From Onchidella celtica (taxonomy: Eukaryota > Mollusca > Gastropoda > Systellommatophora > Onchidiidae), in contig OZ007581.1 of assembly GCA_963931925.1 (NCBI GenBank), positions 24,690,543 to 24,754,542 on the forward strand: 64,000 nt of DNA, in the 5' to 3' direction. The translations under genes and the position numbers were made by a program. The notes under the pieces were generated by a model. It was not told where the DNA came from. It ran no database searches and saw nothing but the letters and a program-made list of their open reading frames with translations. Shown here in pieces: positions 32,766 through 44,700 of the stretch; the first letter of the stretch is position 1, and each line of letters opens with the position of its first letter.

Positions 32766-34039
32766 AAATTGAATATTTCAAATTGTATGTGTAAATTGTG
32801 CTTGTGATTTCAACGATACAGCAATTACTCATCATGTATTTGTCACTTTCACATGTTAGCAAGAACCCTCCAAGAAACATTTCAATGCAAATGAATAACA
32901 CAAAATCTAAGTAATTAATACTACAACTTTTTACAGCTTATATCAATATTCTTGATTAAATACAAGAAAAAACATCAAAATTATAATTTCTGATGCTATC
33001 ATTATGATCCCAACAGATACTGAAAAACAGGGCTGCCTTTCACTAAACGAAATAAAATTAGATATATGTCCTGGCATAAATGATGCCAAAAATCAAATCT
33101 ACAATTCATTTACTAGTAATGATTATCATTGCAGATGAAATTATAAATTTCATTTCCTGAATTAATACTAACTTCCCAGCCACTTTCCCAACATTTACAA
33201 CTGCAACACCTATGAAGAAATTCACCTATTGACTTAACTCATTTCTTCTGGCAAGCCAAATATTGCAGTCATGCTTTTTTTCTTTAACTACGGAAGGCCA
33301 AGACAATCACCAAGAAAACTTTACATCCTTATATTAGTTATATTTCATCTTGCTAAATCCTAGCCATGTTTATCAAATAGAAATACAAATTTTCTTGATA
33401 AATTTTAGGATTCGAATACCTTGAAAATTCCTTTCCATATCTAGTAAAATTTTCAGCTGGGAATGAGGTTATTGCATCAAAGCACCCATTAAGTGACTGG
33501 GATATCAATGTTTTTCATGGGAAATGTCTTCTTCCAGAAAGTTGTAGTAATTTACATTAAACAAAGTCGGACAGAGATATTAGTATTACAATAACATTTA
33601 CAGGTGCAGTACTGAACTGTAAAACAGATCACAGGTAATTCAATGCCATTGTATTCCATAATGTGACCCATGTCATATTTATCAACAGATATAGATAACA
33701 TAACAGAAACATACAGTTAGTATTGACGTACAGTTATCTTGAAATTTAAAAGACTTCGTAACACTATTCCCCCTGTCATCATTTACATTGACGATGTAGA
33801 TGTTAGAGAAACATAGAATCAAAAGTGAAATACAGTCATTATGAAATTAAAGTATATTACGTACATATATAGGAAAAGAATTCTTAATTATGGAAATAAT
33901 ATTTTGGCAGAGTGAAGAGACAAAATTTTCTCAAGACCTAGGTAAATACACATTGAATATGTACAAATTGTGTAAGTGTGAATGAAACTTTTTCGATACA
34001 GTTTGGGAAAATTAGCACTGGATATTGCAGTTTAACTCC
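32766..34039. other. No gene recognised
   Basis: AT-rich sequence without a supported ORF or recognised repeat. Confidence 0.4.
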
Positions 34040-34515
34040 GTGAATGTTAAAGCTGTGAGATAACTTGCTTTGTGTAGTTAGATGACTTGGAATCAGATGT
34101 GCAAAATAGCTAGCATTATGCAGTAAGATGAAATGGAATCAGCTGTGTGAATTAATTTGCTTCATATGTTGGAAGCTGGCATCAGCTGTGTGAAATAATG
34201 TGCTTTATAAAGTAAGATAAATTAAAATTAGCTGTGTGAAATAACCTGCTTTATGGAGTTAGATTAATTGGAATCAGCTGCGTGAATTAATTTACTTTAT
34301 ATAGTAAAATGAACTGGAATCACCTGTATGAAATAAATTGCTTTATTTACTGAGATGAATTGGAATAAGTGTATGAAATAACTTGCTTTATAGAGTAAAA
34401 TGACTTGGATTCAGCTGTGCGAAATAAGTTACTTAATTTAGTTAGATGAACTGGAATCAGCTGTGTGAAATAACTTGTTTTATATGGCTTGATAGATTGG
34501 AATCAATTGTCTACT
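34040..34515 (+). repeat. ~46-bp minisatellite
   Basis: About ten diverged copies of a unit built on CAGCTGTGTGAAATAACTTG, CTTTATATAGTTAGATGAA and TGGAAT. AGCTGTG words fall at 34141, 34184, 34230 and 34276, giving a 43-46 bp period. Confidence 0.85.
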
Positions 34516-35577
34516 GAGGTAACTTTCTATATCGCTAATGTCACAACAACATCTACAATGCATCAACTTTAAATTAAAAGCAAGAGATGATGCAATCTTC
34601 AATAATCAAACATTCTTTTAAAGAAACAGATAAAGAGAAAGGAAGAAGTGAATGAAGGACAACGGCTGTGGAGATCTGGAGAAGGGATAAAGAAAAGGAG
34701 TGAGGGAATAAAAAAAAAAAAACGCAGTAAAATAAAGACTGTTAAAATAAGACATAACACTAAATGCAGCATATAACTGAGAGAAAAGAACGACAAGAAC
34801 ATTGATTAAACCCTTTTCACTGCACTGTGCATGTACACAATACATCTCAAAATCAATACTGCAAGTGCGCTGTGGACATACACACTACGACTAAGTCCCA
34901 GCGTGCACTAGCCCAATTTGATTGGTCAACAAATTGGGTGGTGACATGACAGCATTGAGTTTTAGTGAGCTCCAACTAGTGGGCTAGTATGCGAGGTTTC
35001 ACTGAAAACTGAACTCACCATCCTCTGAGCCGACCAATCAAGACTGGCTTGTGTACGTTTATGTTTAAACATGATAGTGACAATCGGCTGTTCAGCTAAC
35101 GGCAGAAAAAAACATGTGGCAGCCAAGGGAGTTAAAATTTATACAAAGACAAGACTGGCTAGCGACAGGGGGCAGTAACTGTTAAGCAAAATGTTGAGTT
35201 GTGAGTTTGAGTTTTATGGCACGTCAGCATGATAAAGGCCACCTTGCCCCTTTCACGGTCTATTTGGGTACCTTATTTATGTTTGGTATTCAGAACTTCA
35301 TCACTTTAAATTTCACAAGTGGAATTAAATAGTTAGGTACAAATCTTATCATATTGGTATAATTCTCAAAAGTTGTTTTGTATAGATCTAACAAGAGTTT
35401 AGTAAATGAGTACAAAAATTTTTTAATCAAGTTGTAGGTCTTAGCTTCTTTCAGAAAGGACACGGCGTGTCGTGGGTCCATATCTGGTTAACCAAAATGT
35501 CGTATAACAAATTTCCAGTGTTCCATATGACGATAGTCCTTGGTCTCTTGTGAAATTATATCACAAAAAAAAAAGCA
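34516..35577. other. 3' flank of the pyruvate-kinase-like gene
   Basis: No coding sequence recognised. GTGAGTTTGAGTTTTATGGC with CAGCATGATAAAGGCC near 35201-35245 is a probable dispersed element. Part of the interval may be 3' UTR of the gene ending at 35578. Confidence 0.45.
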
Positions 35578-35777
35578 TCATGAAAATATGACTTTGCCTT
35601 CTTCAATGTAAGCCATCTCATCCTCGCTGAAACTTTCCTCCTTGTCCGACAGCCCGAGATGTTCCCGAGTGTGGGGAATGTTGAGATAGTGGGGTTTTTC
35701 ATTCGGATGAGGAATGATGATGCTTCGGACAGTGTTGGTGGAGCCGGGGCCCGACTGTTTACCCGTCACTAGGACCG
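35578..35777 (-). CDS. PK-like exon 12 (residues 502-567) and stop
   Basis: Encodes [20 protein letters not shown], ending the canonical C domain at P524, then a 43-residue acidic extension ([20 protein letters not shown] at its end) before the stop at 35578-35580. Acceptor CCTGCCCACCAG. Confidence 0.9.
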
Positions 35778-38700
35778 CTGGTGGGCAGGACAAAAAAAAA
35801 TAAATAAAAATGAGTCGTTGTGGTGGGAATTTTGAATACCAGTATGATGACTATCCCCACACTCTCACCCGACCCACTAATGTCACAAAACGGGTTGCAG
35901 GGCGGGAAGGGTCAGTGATGGCTGATGGGGGTGGGTGGGCGCAGGGGGGGGGGTTGCATGCATACAAATGCTTTTCAAAATAGACAGCCATGCCATTTCA
36001 TGTAAAAAGGCTGTCATTAGAAAATTTCCTTCATGGGATAAAGAAAGTGATGCTTAATTCATCTTACCTTATCTTATATCATCAAAACAGAGCTGTATGT
36101 ACTTTATGCATGCCTATGTCTATGTCAAAAGATGTAATGTATGTAAATAGTTTGAATAGTTCACAGTTCCTTTTCACATTGATGAATACACCCAACCCAG
36201 AGAAATATGCGAGTTCAATGATCTTGATTGTGTTTCAATAAATGCCATTTCCCAATTGCTCACCTTTGTCATTTGGCTTGACATAGCCTCGTTCTCTGGC
36301 AAACTCCAAGGCATAATGTATTCTCATGTCAATGTCCATGTACCATTCATCACAACTGGCACCTGCGGAATCAAATTGCCAGATAGTCATCAAATGCTCG
36401 CAGAAACACTGTCTTTACACATTTTTGACAGGTTTTCTGGGCATGCCAAACAGAAACTGATCTCTTTTTACATCAATTTGACACGCTTAATTCTTATAAT
36501 GAATTTGCACCAAAATGATTAAATGGGCAATTTTATACCATTAATTCTTGTGATGAATTTGCACAAAATTATTAAATCCAATAAATGGAAGCTATAAACA
36601 AGCCTGTCATTGGTTTTAAAGTTGCTAAAAATATAAAATAAGTTTTAAATTTGGCTCCCCTAGGAACAGCTATCATTATTTATACTAGCCGACCCAGCAG
36701 AAGGTCAGAAAAGATAACAACAGATCAGTTCCACCTAGCGCTCGACACCATAGTATGAAGTGAAGAACGGTCTTCCCGATCATACTTTTCGATTGGACTT
36801 GACAAAATTGCTTTGTGATCCGGTCCAAATTTTATAAGCTTAACCTGCAGGCACGTTGAGGAAAATGTTGGTACACTTTCTCCTGTTCAACTCAATTGTG
36901 GCTCAAAATCAACGAAAGTATTAAAAATATAGCAAACTTCACGATCTTTTAAAATATGCCCATGTACACCTTTATGCCTTTCCATGTGTAATATGATATT
37001 TTGTAGAATTTTAGGCTCAGTGGTTAAAACGCCTTTCATGGTTACATTAGAGGCCTTAATTCCTTTATAGTAGTAATAGTATTAGTAGTAGCAGTCCTCA
37101 CATGGAGATACTGCCCGGGCCATGCTGGTGTTAGAGGCAATGAAACGGCCGATCTACTTGCTGGCATCATTGCTGGCTGGGGAGACCTGCAGCACGACAG
37201 GAAAGAGCTCCTGCAGATGATCACCATCCGATTGCCAGCGGAAGAAGACACTGAGATGGCCCCCCGCTCCCCCATTACTACAATGATTAAGGAGGAGTAC
37301 AGGCAGGGTGAGGGAAGGATGTGCGACAAGGCGGAACCAGCTGGCCACTGGGACCATCAGTAAGAAAACCCTCGAGTGGATTTTGGAGCAGAGGGAGAAG
37401 CACTTTTGGGGATGTCCGATGTGCTAGAATTCTGGTTCCTGTTCCTGTCACCAAGCCAAACCAAACCAGACTTCCCTTATAATATGAAGATTGCTCCATC
37501 CAGCAGTACGGTACCTACCAGTGTGAAGAACGGTGAAAACCCCTCGGTAAAGATTGAGACATCGTGCCGTGTGGTGAGACTTGGTAATGGCGATGACGAT
37601 GCAGTGAGGGCGATAGCGGGCTATCAGAGCGGCAGATCTGTAGACAGACAGTGCAGCTTGGTGAACAAAGTGATGAAGCAAAAAGAGCCACAACAAAGCA
37701 AAAAAATAATGCATCATCAAACTCCTGTCTTTGTTCAAGGCACTTGCTGACGTTTCGAAAAATTTGAAAGAAAGAAAAAAAAAACAGATGCATGTTTCGG
37801 AATTTACTATTATTTTTTGCTGTTATCATAAGTACGTACGCAACCCAAGAGTTTTGCACTAGGGGGTTTGAACGTATACGAACTATCCCTAACCTGTCCT
37901 TATCCTCAACCCCAAATCTTATCGTATCCCTAACCCTGCCCCCCTATCCTTTCAACCAAAAAACAGCAAGAGAAGAAAAAGAAAATCTAAAAGAATAATT
38001 AATCACAATTAACTAAGGCTGGTGTTACTGAGCATTTAGAAGGAGCTCTCTAGCGCAAAAAACATGGGGGATGTACGTACTTGTAATAATATCCATTATT
38101 TTTTTATTATTATCATACTAAAAATGCAATAGGAAACCAATGTCAAAATGCAGAAAAAAGAAAAAGTTGTGTATAGCAAAGCCAGAGAAACAATACAATA
38201 AAATGACCGAAAGCTTGATTTGTCTTACCCTCTCCTTTGTGCTGTATTGTGTGTTGTGTCATTTCTGTATTGTTTCTTACCCAAGGCTTTGCTACATACA
38301 ACTTTTTCTTTTTGCCACATTTTGACTTGGCTGCAAGCCTTGCTGCCACCCCACAGTACAGATTTTCTGTGTGTGTTTTTTTTTTTTTTTGGTAATATTT
38401 TGTCAATAGGAAGCTATTAATGTACATTATTGATCAATAAGCTTAACAGGTGAACACATCTAGCAGACAGCCCAAAACTGCAAAACACCCCAAAAATATG
38501 GCATGGGCAAGTGTGGAACATGCATGACGAGTTGCCAGTCATGCCCGCAATTCATTTTAAACTGAAATAATGCTTTTTCTTATTTCTCCAAAGATGTCAA
38601 ATGGCACTTAGATCCCTTATAATTCTACCCCCATCAATTCACAAAACTTAACAATATAGAGGGCCATACCTTCCAGAGTTGGTGACTACGATGATGGCTG

Positions 38701-41700
38701 AAGCCTGGGATCGCAAAGCGGCAGCCACTGCGGCAATGGAGGTACCATGGACATTATCGGTTGGGAGAGATGTGGCATGTCGTAACTCTTTGAACATTCT
38801 AGCATGGTAGATGGCATTCTCAGCTTCTTTACAAATCTGTGATGAACAAAAAAAAAATTAAACGATTCAAACTTTAAAATTTTATTACATCGGGGAAGGC
38901 ATTCCGGGGTGTGTATGAAAGAAAGAGAGAGGAGAGAGAGAGAGTGAGAGCTAGAAAGACCAAGACAGAAAGAGAGAGGGAGAGAGAGAAAGGGAGAGAG
39001 AACAACAGAGAGGAGAAAGACCAAACGGGAGCCAGAGAGAGAGAGAGAGAGAGAAAGAGAGACAGACAGAGAAAGAGAAGACATCACACTCCTCACCTGA
39101 GTTAACAAACATTACACTCCTCACCTGAGCTAACACGCTAACAGCTCTCACAGGATGTTTCCCAATGGCTGTTTCTTTAGACAACATAAGACAGTCGGCA
39201 CCGTCCAGTATAGCATTGGCAACGTCGCTGGCTTCAGCTCTGGTTGGGCGTGCATTTGTTATCATACTGTTCAACATCTGATCAGAGACATGTAAACAGT
39301 AAACTACAAGACATGTCAAAGCTGAAAATGCCAATCTTCATCCTACGTCACGGGTATAATGGGCCAGAAGCAATTAAAAATGTTTGTAATTATTTTTCTT
39401 GAAATTCCCGGTATTCCTCAATAATGTCACTGCCTATCTCCCCATACTGATAAAATTTTTAAATATGCACATGCATGCTCACCAATGCACATGCATTTTT
39501 ACTATTCCTATCCGTACATCCTGGAGTCTCACAAATACTATACTTGTAAGATGATCTTATTGTAGGATTTTATTGCCAGTCATACGTCCTGGGGTCCCAG
39601 TTACACCACACTCCTAAAGACAATTTTACTGGGGTTCGATGGACACCATACTTTTAAAGAGGGTATCCTAATAAAGCTGTACTTTAGAAGTGTGGTGTTG
39701 ATTAAACATTACAACATACGGCTAAGGTTAAAGCTATCACAAAGTATCTAAAAAGAAAAAAAAATCATATTTACTTTGCTGTACATTTCAAAAAAAGGAC
39801 AGAAAATCTGTGAGGTCACAGCAGTGCTTAGAACAAGCTTGGAACAAAAATTTTCCCGATGATCCAACTAGAAATGCTACACTTAAAATGACATGCCATG
39901 CCTTTTTCCTGGTTAAGGGACCCATGACAAGTGGAATTTTTTTTTAAAAGATGAAAACATGGTTTTTTTAAAAATTCTGTTTCATTTGTACTAGTTTTTT
40001 GGGTTTATTATTTCTTTTTTCCTGAATAAGACTCCCTTGGAACAAAATCTTGTGTTGTATTTCCTTTTCATTTTTGATTCATTCTTAGGTCTCTTTACCG
40101 TTTCTTGCACGGGGCTTTGTCTCTTAGAGCCTTTTCACTTTTTTGCCATATTGTAACATTTATTTTGCTTGGCAGTTTAACCCTCGTCCCACGTTGAGTG
40201 AACTCGTCCACGCAACCCTATGTGCGGGCATAGCCAACGGCCAGTCAGCCGATCGTTCACATGTTGCCGAGAACCTCGGCGGTCGGGTCAATTGGGTCCT
40301 TTTGAACACATGTGTCGTGTTTACTTTAGGATGCAATAACAACAATAGTTGTGGATAAATCGTAAGTGACCCCTCTGACATTTGGATAAAGTACTTGTGA
40401 TGATATCGAGTAAGTTCTATTGTTAAAAAGAAGGCCCATAATCAAGAATTTTCTCCATTTACATGCCCTTTACCACACGTTTTGTCCTTTTCTCAAGACC
40501 TCTGCGCTTTTTTTTTTTTTTTGTCCCTACGTCAGGCCATTCAGGTGAGCAAATTATTTTTTTAAGCCAGGCGCTTAATTTACCAACCACATGTATCGTG
40601 GCATTGCCTTCTCCCTCCTCCATCTATGTAAAGCTTCCACATACTATGATGTTAATTTTAGCAAGAGATTTGATTTCCAGCTCATAGAGTACATACATGT
40701 ACTGAAAAGCAGTTTAACCAAATTAATTATCACATCAAATAAGGACAACAACCAACAACAAAGTTAGTCATTTTCTCCCAGTTTTCCTTGATGAAAAACG
40801 TACCAACAGATGCCCTTATGTAGACTGCCTAGGATTACATCGAAATTCATCATTACAGACATGAAATGGTTTCTCAAATACGCAGATGGCCCCTTTCTTC
40901 TCATTTCACCTCTAGACGACATCCTGCATCAAAGTCAAAAGTTTCCCCAAGATTTTCCCCAGTTCAAACTTCAGACTGTCAGTACTATTACTTGAGTATG
41001 ACGAATAGTTACGAATAGTTGCATTGTTATAAACGTAATCAGACGATACCATTTTGTTAGACATAGTAGGGGTGACACGCAAAAATAGTGTAGAAAAAAA
41101 AAAAAAATGATAAAGATCATTTATATAGCGCCCAATCCAAACAATTTGCTCTAGGCGCTTTACAGAAAAGTCGTGTTCTCTCCATCTGCAACTATCTCTC
41201 TCTCATCCTCTCTCTCTGCTAGACATACAATGTATACATAGACACACATACATAACATACTATAAGACAGAAATTAAACGATAAAACAGCAAGATTAAAG
41301 TGAATTGAGAAAATAAATGGCTTGGGAATGAGACTTCACAACTGAAAGTGTTTTTTAAAAAGGTAGGTTTTTAGACCAGTTTTGAATTTTGGCTTGGTAG
41401 ATGCTTCTCGCAATGATTTTGATAGTGAGTTCCAGATGTGCGGGGCACAGTGTGTAAATGCTCTGCCTCCTAGTTTCTTTGACCTGCTGTTAAAAATCTT
41501 AAGAAGGCCCTGATCGCTTGATCTTAAAGAACAAGGTGGTGAGTAGGGCTCTGCCAGGGTGGAAAGGTAAGGTGGTGCAGTTTTTGTTTAAGCACTTGTA
41601 GCACAGAACTGCTATTTTGTACTGGATTCGCAACTTAACTGGTAACCAGTGCAGTTTAATAAGCATAGGGGTAATGTGTTCACTCTTTTTCTTCTTTAAG

Positions 41701-44700
41701 ACAATTCTAGCAGCTTGGTTTTGAAATCGTTGCAATTTTGTTTTCAGGTTTCATTGGTAAGTTCGCAAGAAGGGAATTGCAGTAATCTAAGCGAGAAAAT
41801 ATAAATGACAGTCGTGGCAACCGAATAAACAAAACACGAGTAGCACCGTTGCTACAATATATTGGTTTCCCGCAGGACCCGGTTTGCAGTATGTAGGCCA
41901 CAATATTGGCCTCGCTTGTCTCCCGAGGAGGCCACACAGGACGAGGGTTAATAATAGTAGAAGGTCTTTGGGGTACAGCTTTTGTTGCCAACGTGATCAT
42001 TTTCTGTAAAAGCTACTATGGTCATGTTATCAATGAAAAGATTGTTGCGCCCAATTAGCTAAGCCTAATCTCAGGCCTAATCCTAGGTCAAAACAACTCT
42101 GAGTAACTTACTGTACAAACTGTGCCCAATCTGGCCACATGCTTCAATTAGTCATTCCATTAAACTATACAAGTATTTTGCAACCTTAGTCCTTGTTTGT
42201 TCCAACTCCACTTTTTGCACAACTGAGAAATTCAACATTAAACGTTTGCGGCTTTAGTAAATTTAGTATTGTGATGAGTTAGAATAAATTGGAATCGTGA
42301 TGCAGCTTAACAGGTGCCACGACGAATTTTTAAACAAGTGTAAATGTGTGCATTTGTTATACCTCTTCCACAAACTAGAAGATCCCCAGTTTTTCAGAAA
42401 ATAGAGATAGAACAAACAAGAACTATAGACACAATTTGCCAAAGAGACAAAATAAGGTCGTGTTTAACTGTGATAAATAGGGCACAAAAAGTTTTTTGTA
42501 GGCCTTGCTCTCCCAACAGTTTCAATTCCTTTTCTTTCAGACACTGGAAAAATATTGCATTGGTCAATTGTTGGAACCTCCTTAAAACTAAACTTCAAAA
42601 ACTGTTGCTAGGGGGCTGCAGCATTTTACACAGAAAGCTGTAACTGAACAGTGAACACAACTTAGTGTTTTCTTTACTTGGCTTTGTAGTTGGACTACAC
42701 TTCCCTAGCAACATTCTCTAAAGTTTAGTTCTCACGAGTTTCCAACAGCTGACCAGCGATTGGTTTTAGGATAATACTGTAATGCACGTTCTACTCGCTG
42801 AGATCATTTTTTGACATCTGATAAAAAAAAAGAAAACCTGATGCAGATTTCAGTTATCTACATTCTCACAATAAAAGCCAAAAAACATTTTTTTTTCTTT
42901 TTACAGCAACATTGCTCAGGCCTACAGATTTTTTAGTCTCACCACTGGCGATAAATTAATTACAATAATGAATTCTAACCATTACATTTTACCTGTGCAG
43001 CACAAATAACTGGTTTCCCTGCCATATTGGCTCGGCCAATCATCATTTTCTGAGCTAGAAACACTTTCTCAGGCGGAATGTCAATGCCAAGGTCACCTCG
43101 GGCGACCATGATCCCATCAGCAACTTCCAAGATTTCGTCAACTCTGGGAGGCAGAAAGATGTAATTACACAACTCTCTCAAAATAATGTTCCCTTTCTTC
43201 AGATTCATTAGAGATAATACTTATTCAACTAGTATACAAAGTAACAGTTATTCTTTCAGTTTCATATTTCATTAGCATCTGACTTAATATTTATCCAGCC
43301 AGCAAACCTACATTGATCCACCATGCGCTGGATTGGCCTCAAATTTGCTCATCAGATGACATCATTCCTACATAGACCCACTGGTTACGACATGTTGCCA
43401 CCATCAGTCTGACGTCGGAAATCCACACCTAAGATAACCTTCCTATAATCTTCCATATCCTATACAACTCTACACTGTATCAATGTTAGGATGCTGGCTG
43501 GATAAGATTCAAAATCAATAAAAGAAAATGCAGATAAAAAAAAAACTGTGTAACATTACTGACGAGGCTATATAATCAAGTCCGTGTTTGCAACTATGCT
43601 GAAACTAAGGAAATGTGTCACCTGTATTTGCTGGAAACCAAAATTGCATTAATTTTCTTCTTCTAACAGAAAATGAAATAAATTTATAACAAAAAAGTAA
43701 AGTTAGAAATAATTAAAGCTTATGCTTTTTCCTTCATTTTACCATTGAAAGGCAAAGGTTTCTCGAACATTTTACATTCATTGCAACTGACTGTGAACTA
43801 ACAAGTTCTGAACTGGTAACCATTTCTTCAATGAAATCTTATTATACAAAAAATTAGTGGTGGGAGTAATTTCAGTGTTGTGTAATTTGGCCACTTTTCC
43901 TGCTCTACGCTGCAGCCTGAATAACAGTTCCAAAAATTATAAAATTAATTTTCTGAGGTGTCAAATAATCTAACCCAATCATTTTTGCATCGAAACTATT
44001 GGGCTCAATGAAGTTTAAAGCAATCTTTTAAAAATATTGTTACGAAACTTTTTTCAGCTCCCTTTGATAAACCCTGTACATGGAGGGCTGTATTTGACAC
44101 ATTTTCAGTTTGGAAATTAATTAGCTGGGGGGTAGGGCAGACAGAAAAAGAGAGATTGGGGAGAGAGGGGCGGGGAGAGAGAGTGGGAGGAGAGAGAGGT
44201 GGGGAGAGGGATAAAACAATGCTGATCAAAATAAGACTGAGATTTTAAGAGTGAGCAGAAATCCAGTGTCTGTCCTTGACGCATGAAGTTATTGTCCACG
44301 TGAGAAATTTAAAAAAAACAAATACAAAACTACTCTGGTCAAAGATAAAAAATGACTTTTTATGAAATTGCTGAGTATTGGCCATATTGTTGTATGCGAC
44401 ATTTTACGGATTTTGAGCTCTTGTTATGAAAGTACTTCTCTCACTCCTAATTTCATATGGTTTAAGTGTCATTCCAATTGGTTAAGTTTCGATTTTGAAA
44501 GTATAGAACAAAACCCTAATTTTACACAACTCTACTACATTTCAATCCTCCTTTTCTTGAAAAGCAAAAATGCACTTTCAAAAATATGGAAAGTACTCAA
44601 CGAAATAACCATTTATAGAAAAATCTGGAATATAAACAGCCTCCTTTAGCTTGGTAAAAAACCACATATAGTCAGTGAGGAAAGTACCTTTTGACACCTT

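Noticed and set aside
34040..34515. Possible CRISPR-like array
   Set aside because: Units are diverged and contiguous without unique spacers in an animal genome. It is a minisatellite.
38140..38427. Overlapping ORFs on both strands near 38.2 kb
   Set aside because: They arise from the two arms of a foldback element; neither has a domain or splice context.
38911..39108. Arg/Glu-rich and Ser/Leu-rich ORFs on both strands
   Set aside because: Direct products of a (GA)n tract in PK-like intron 8.
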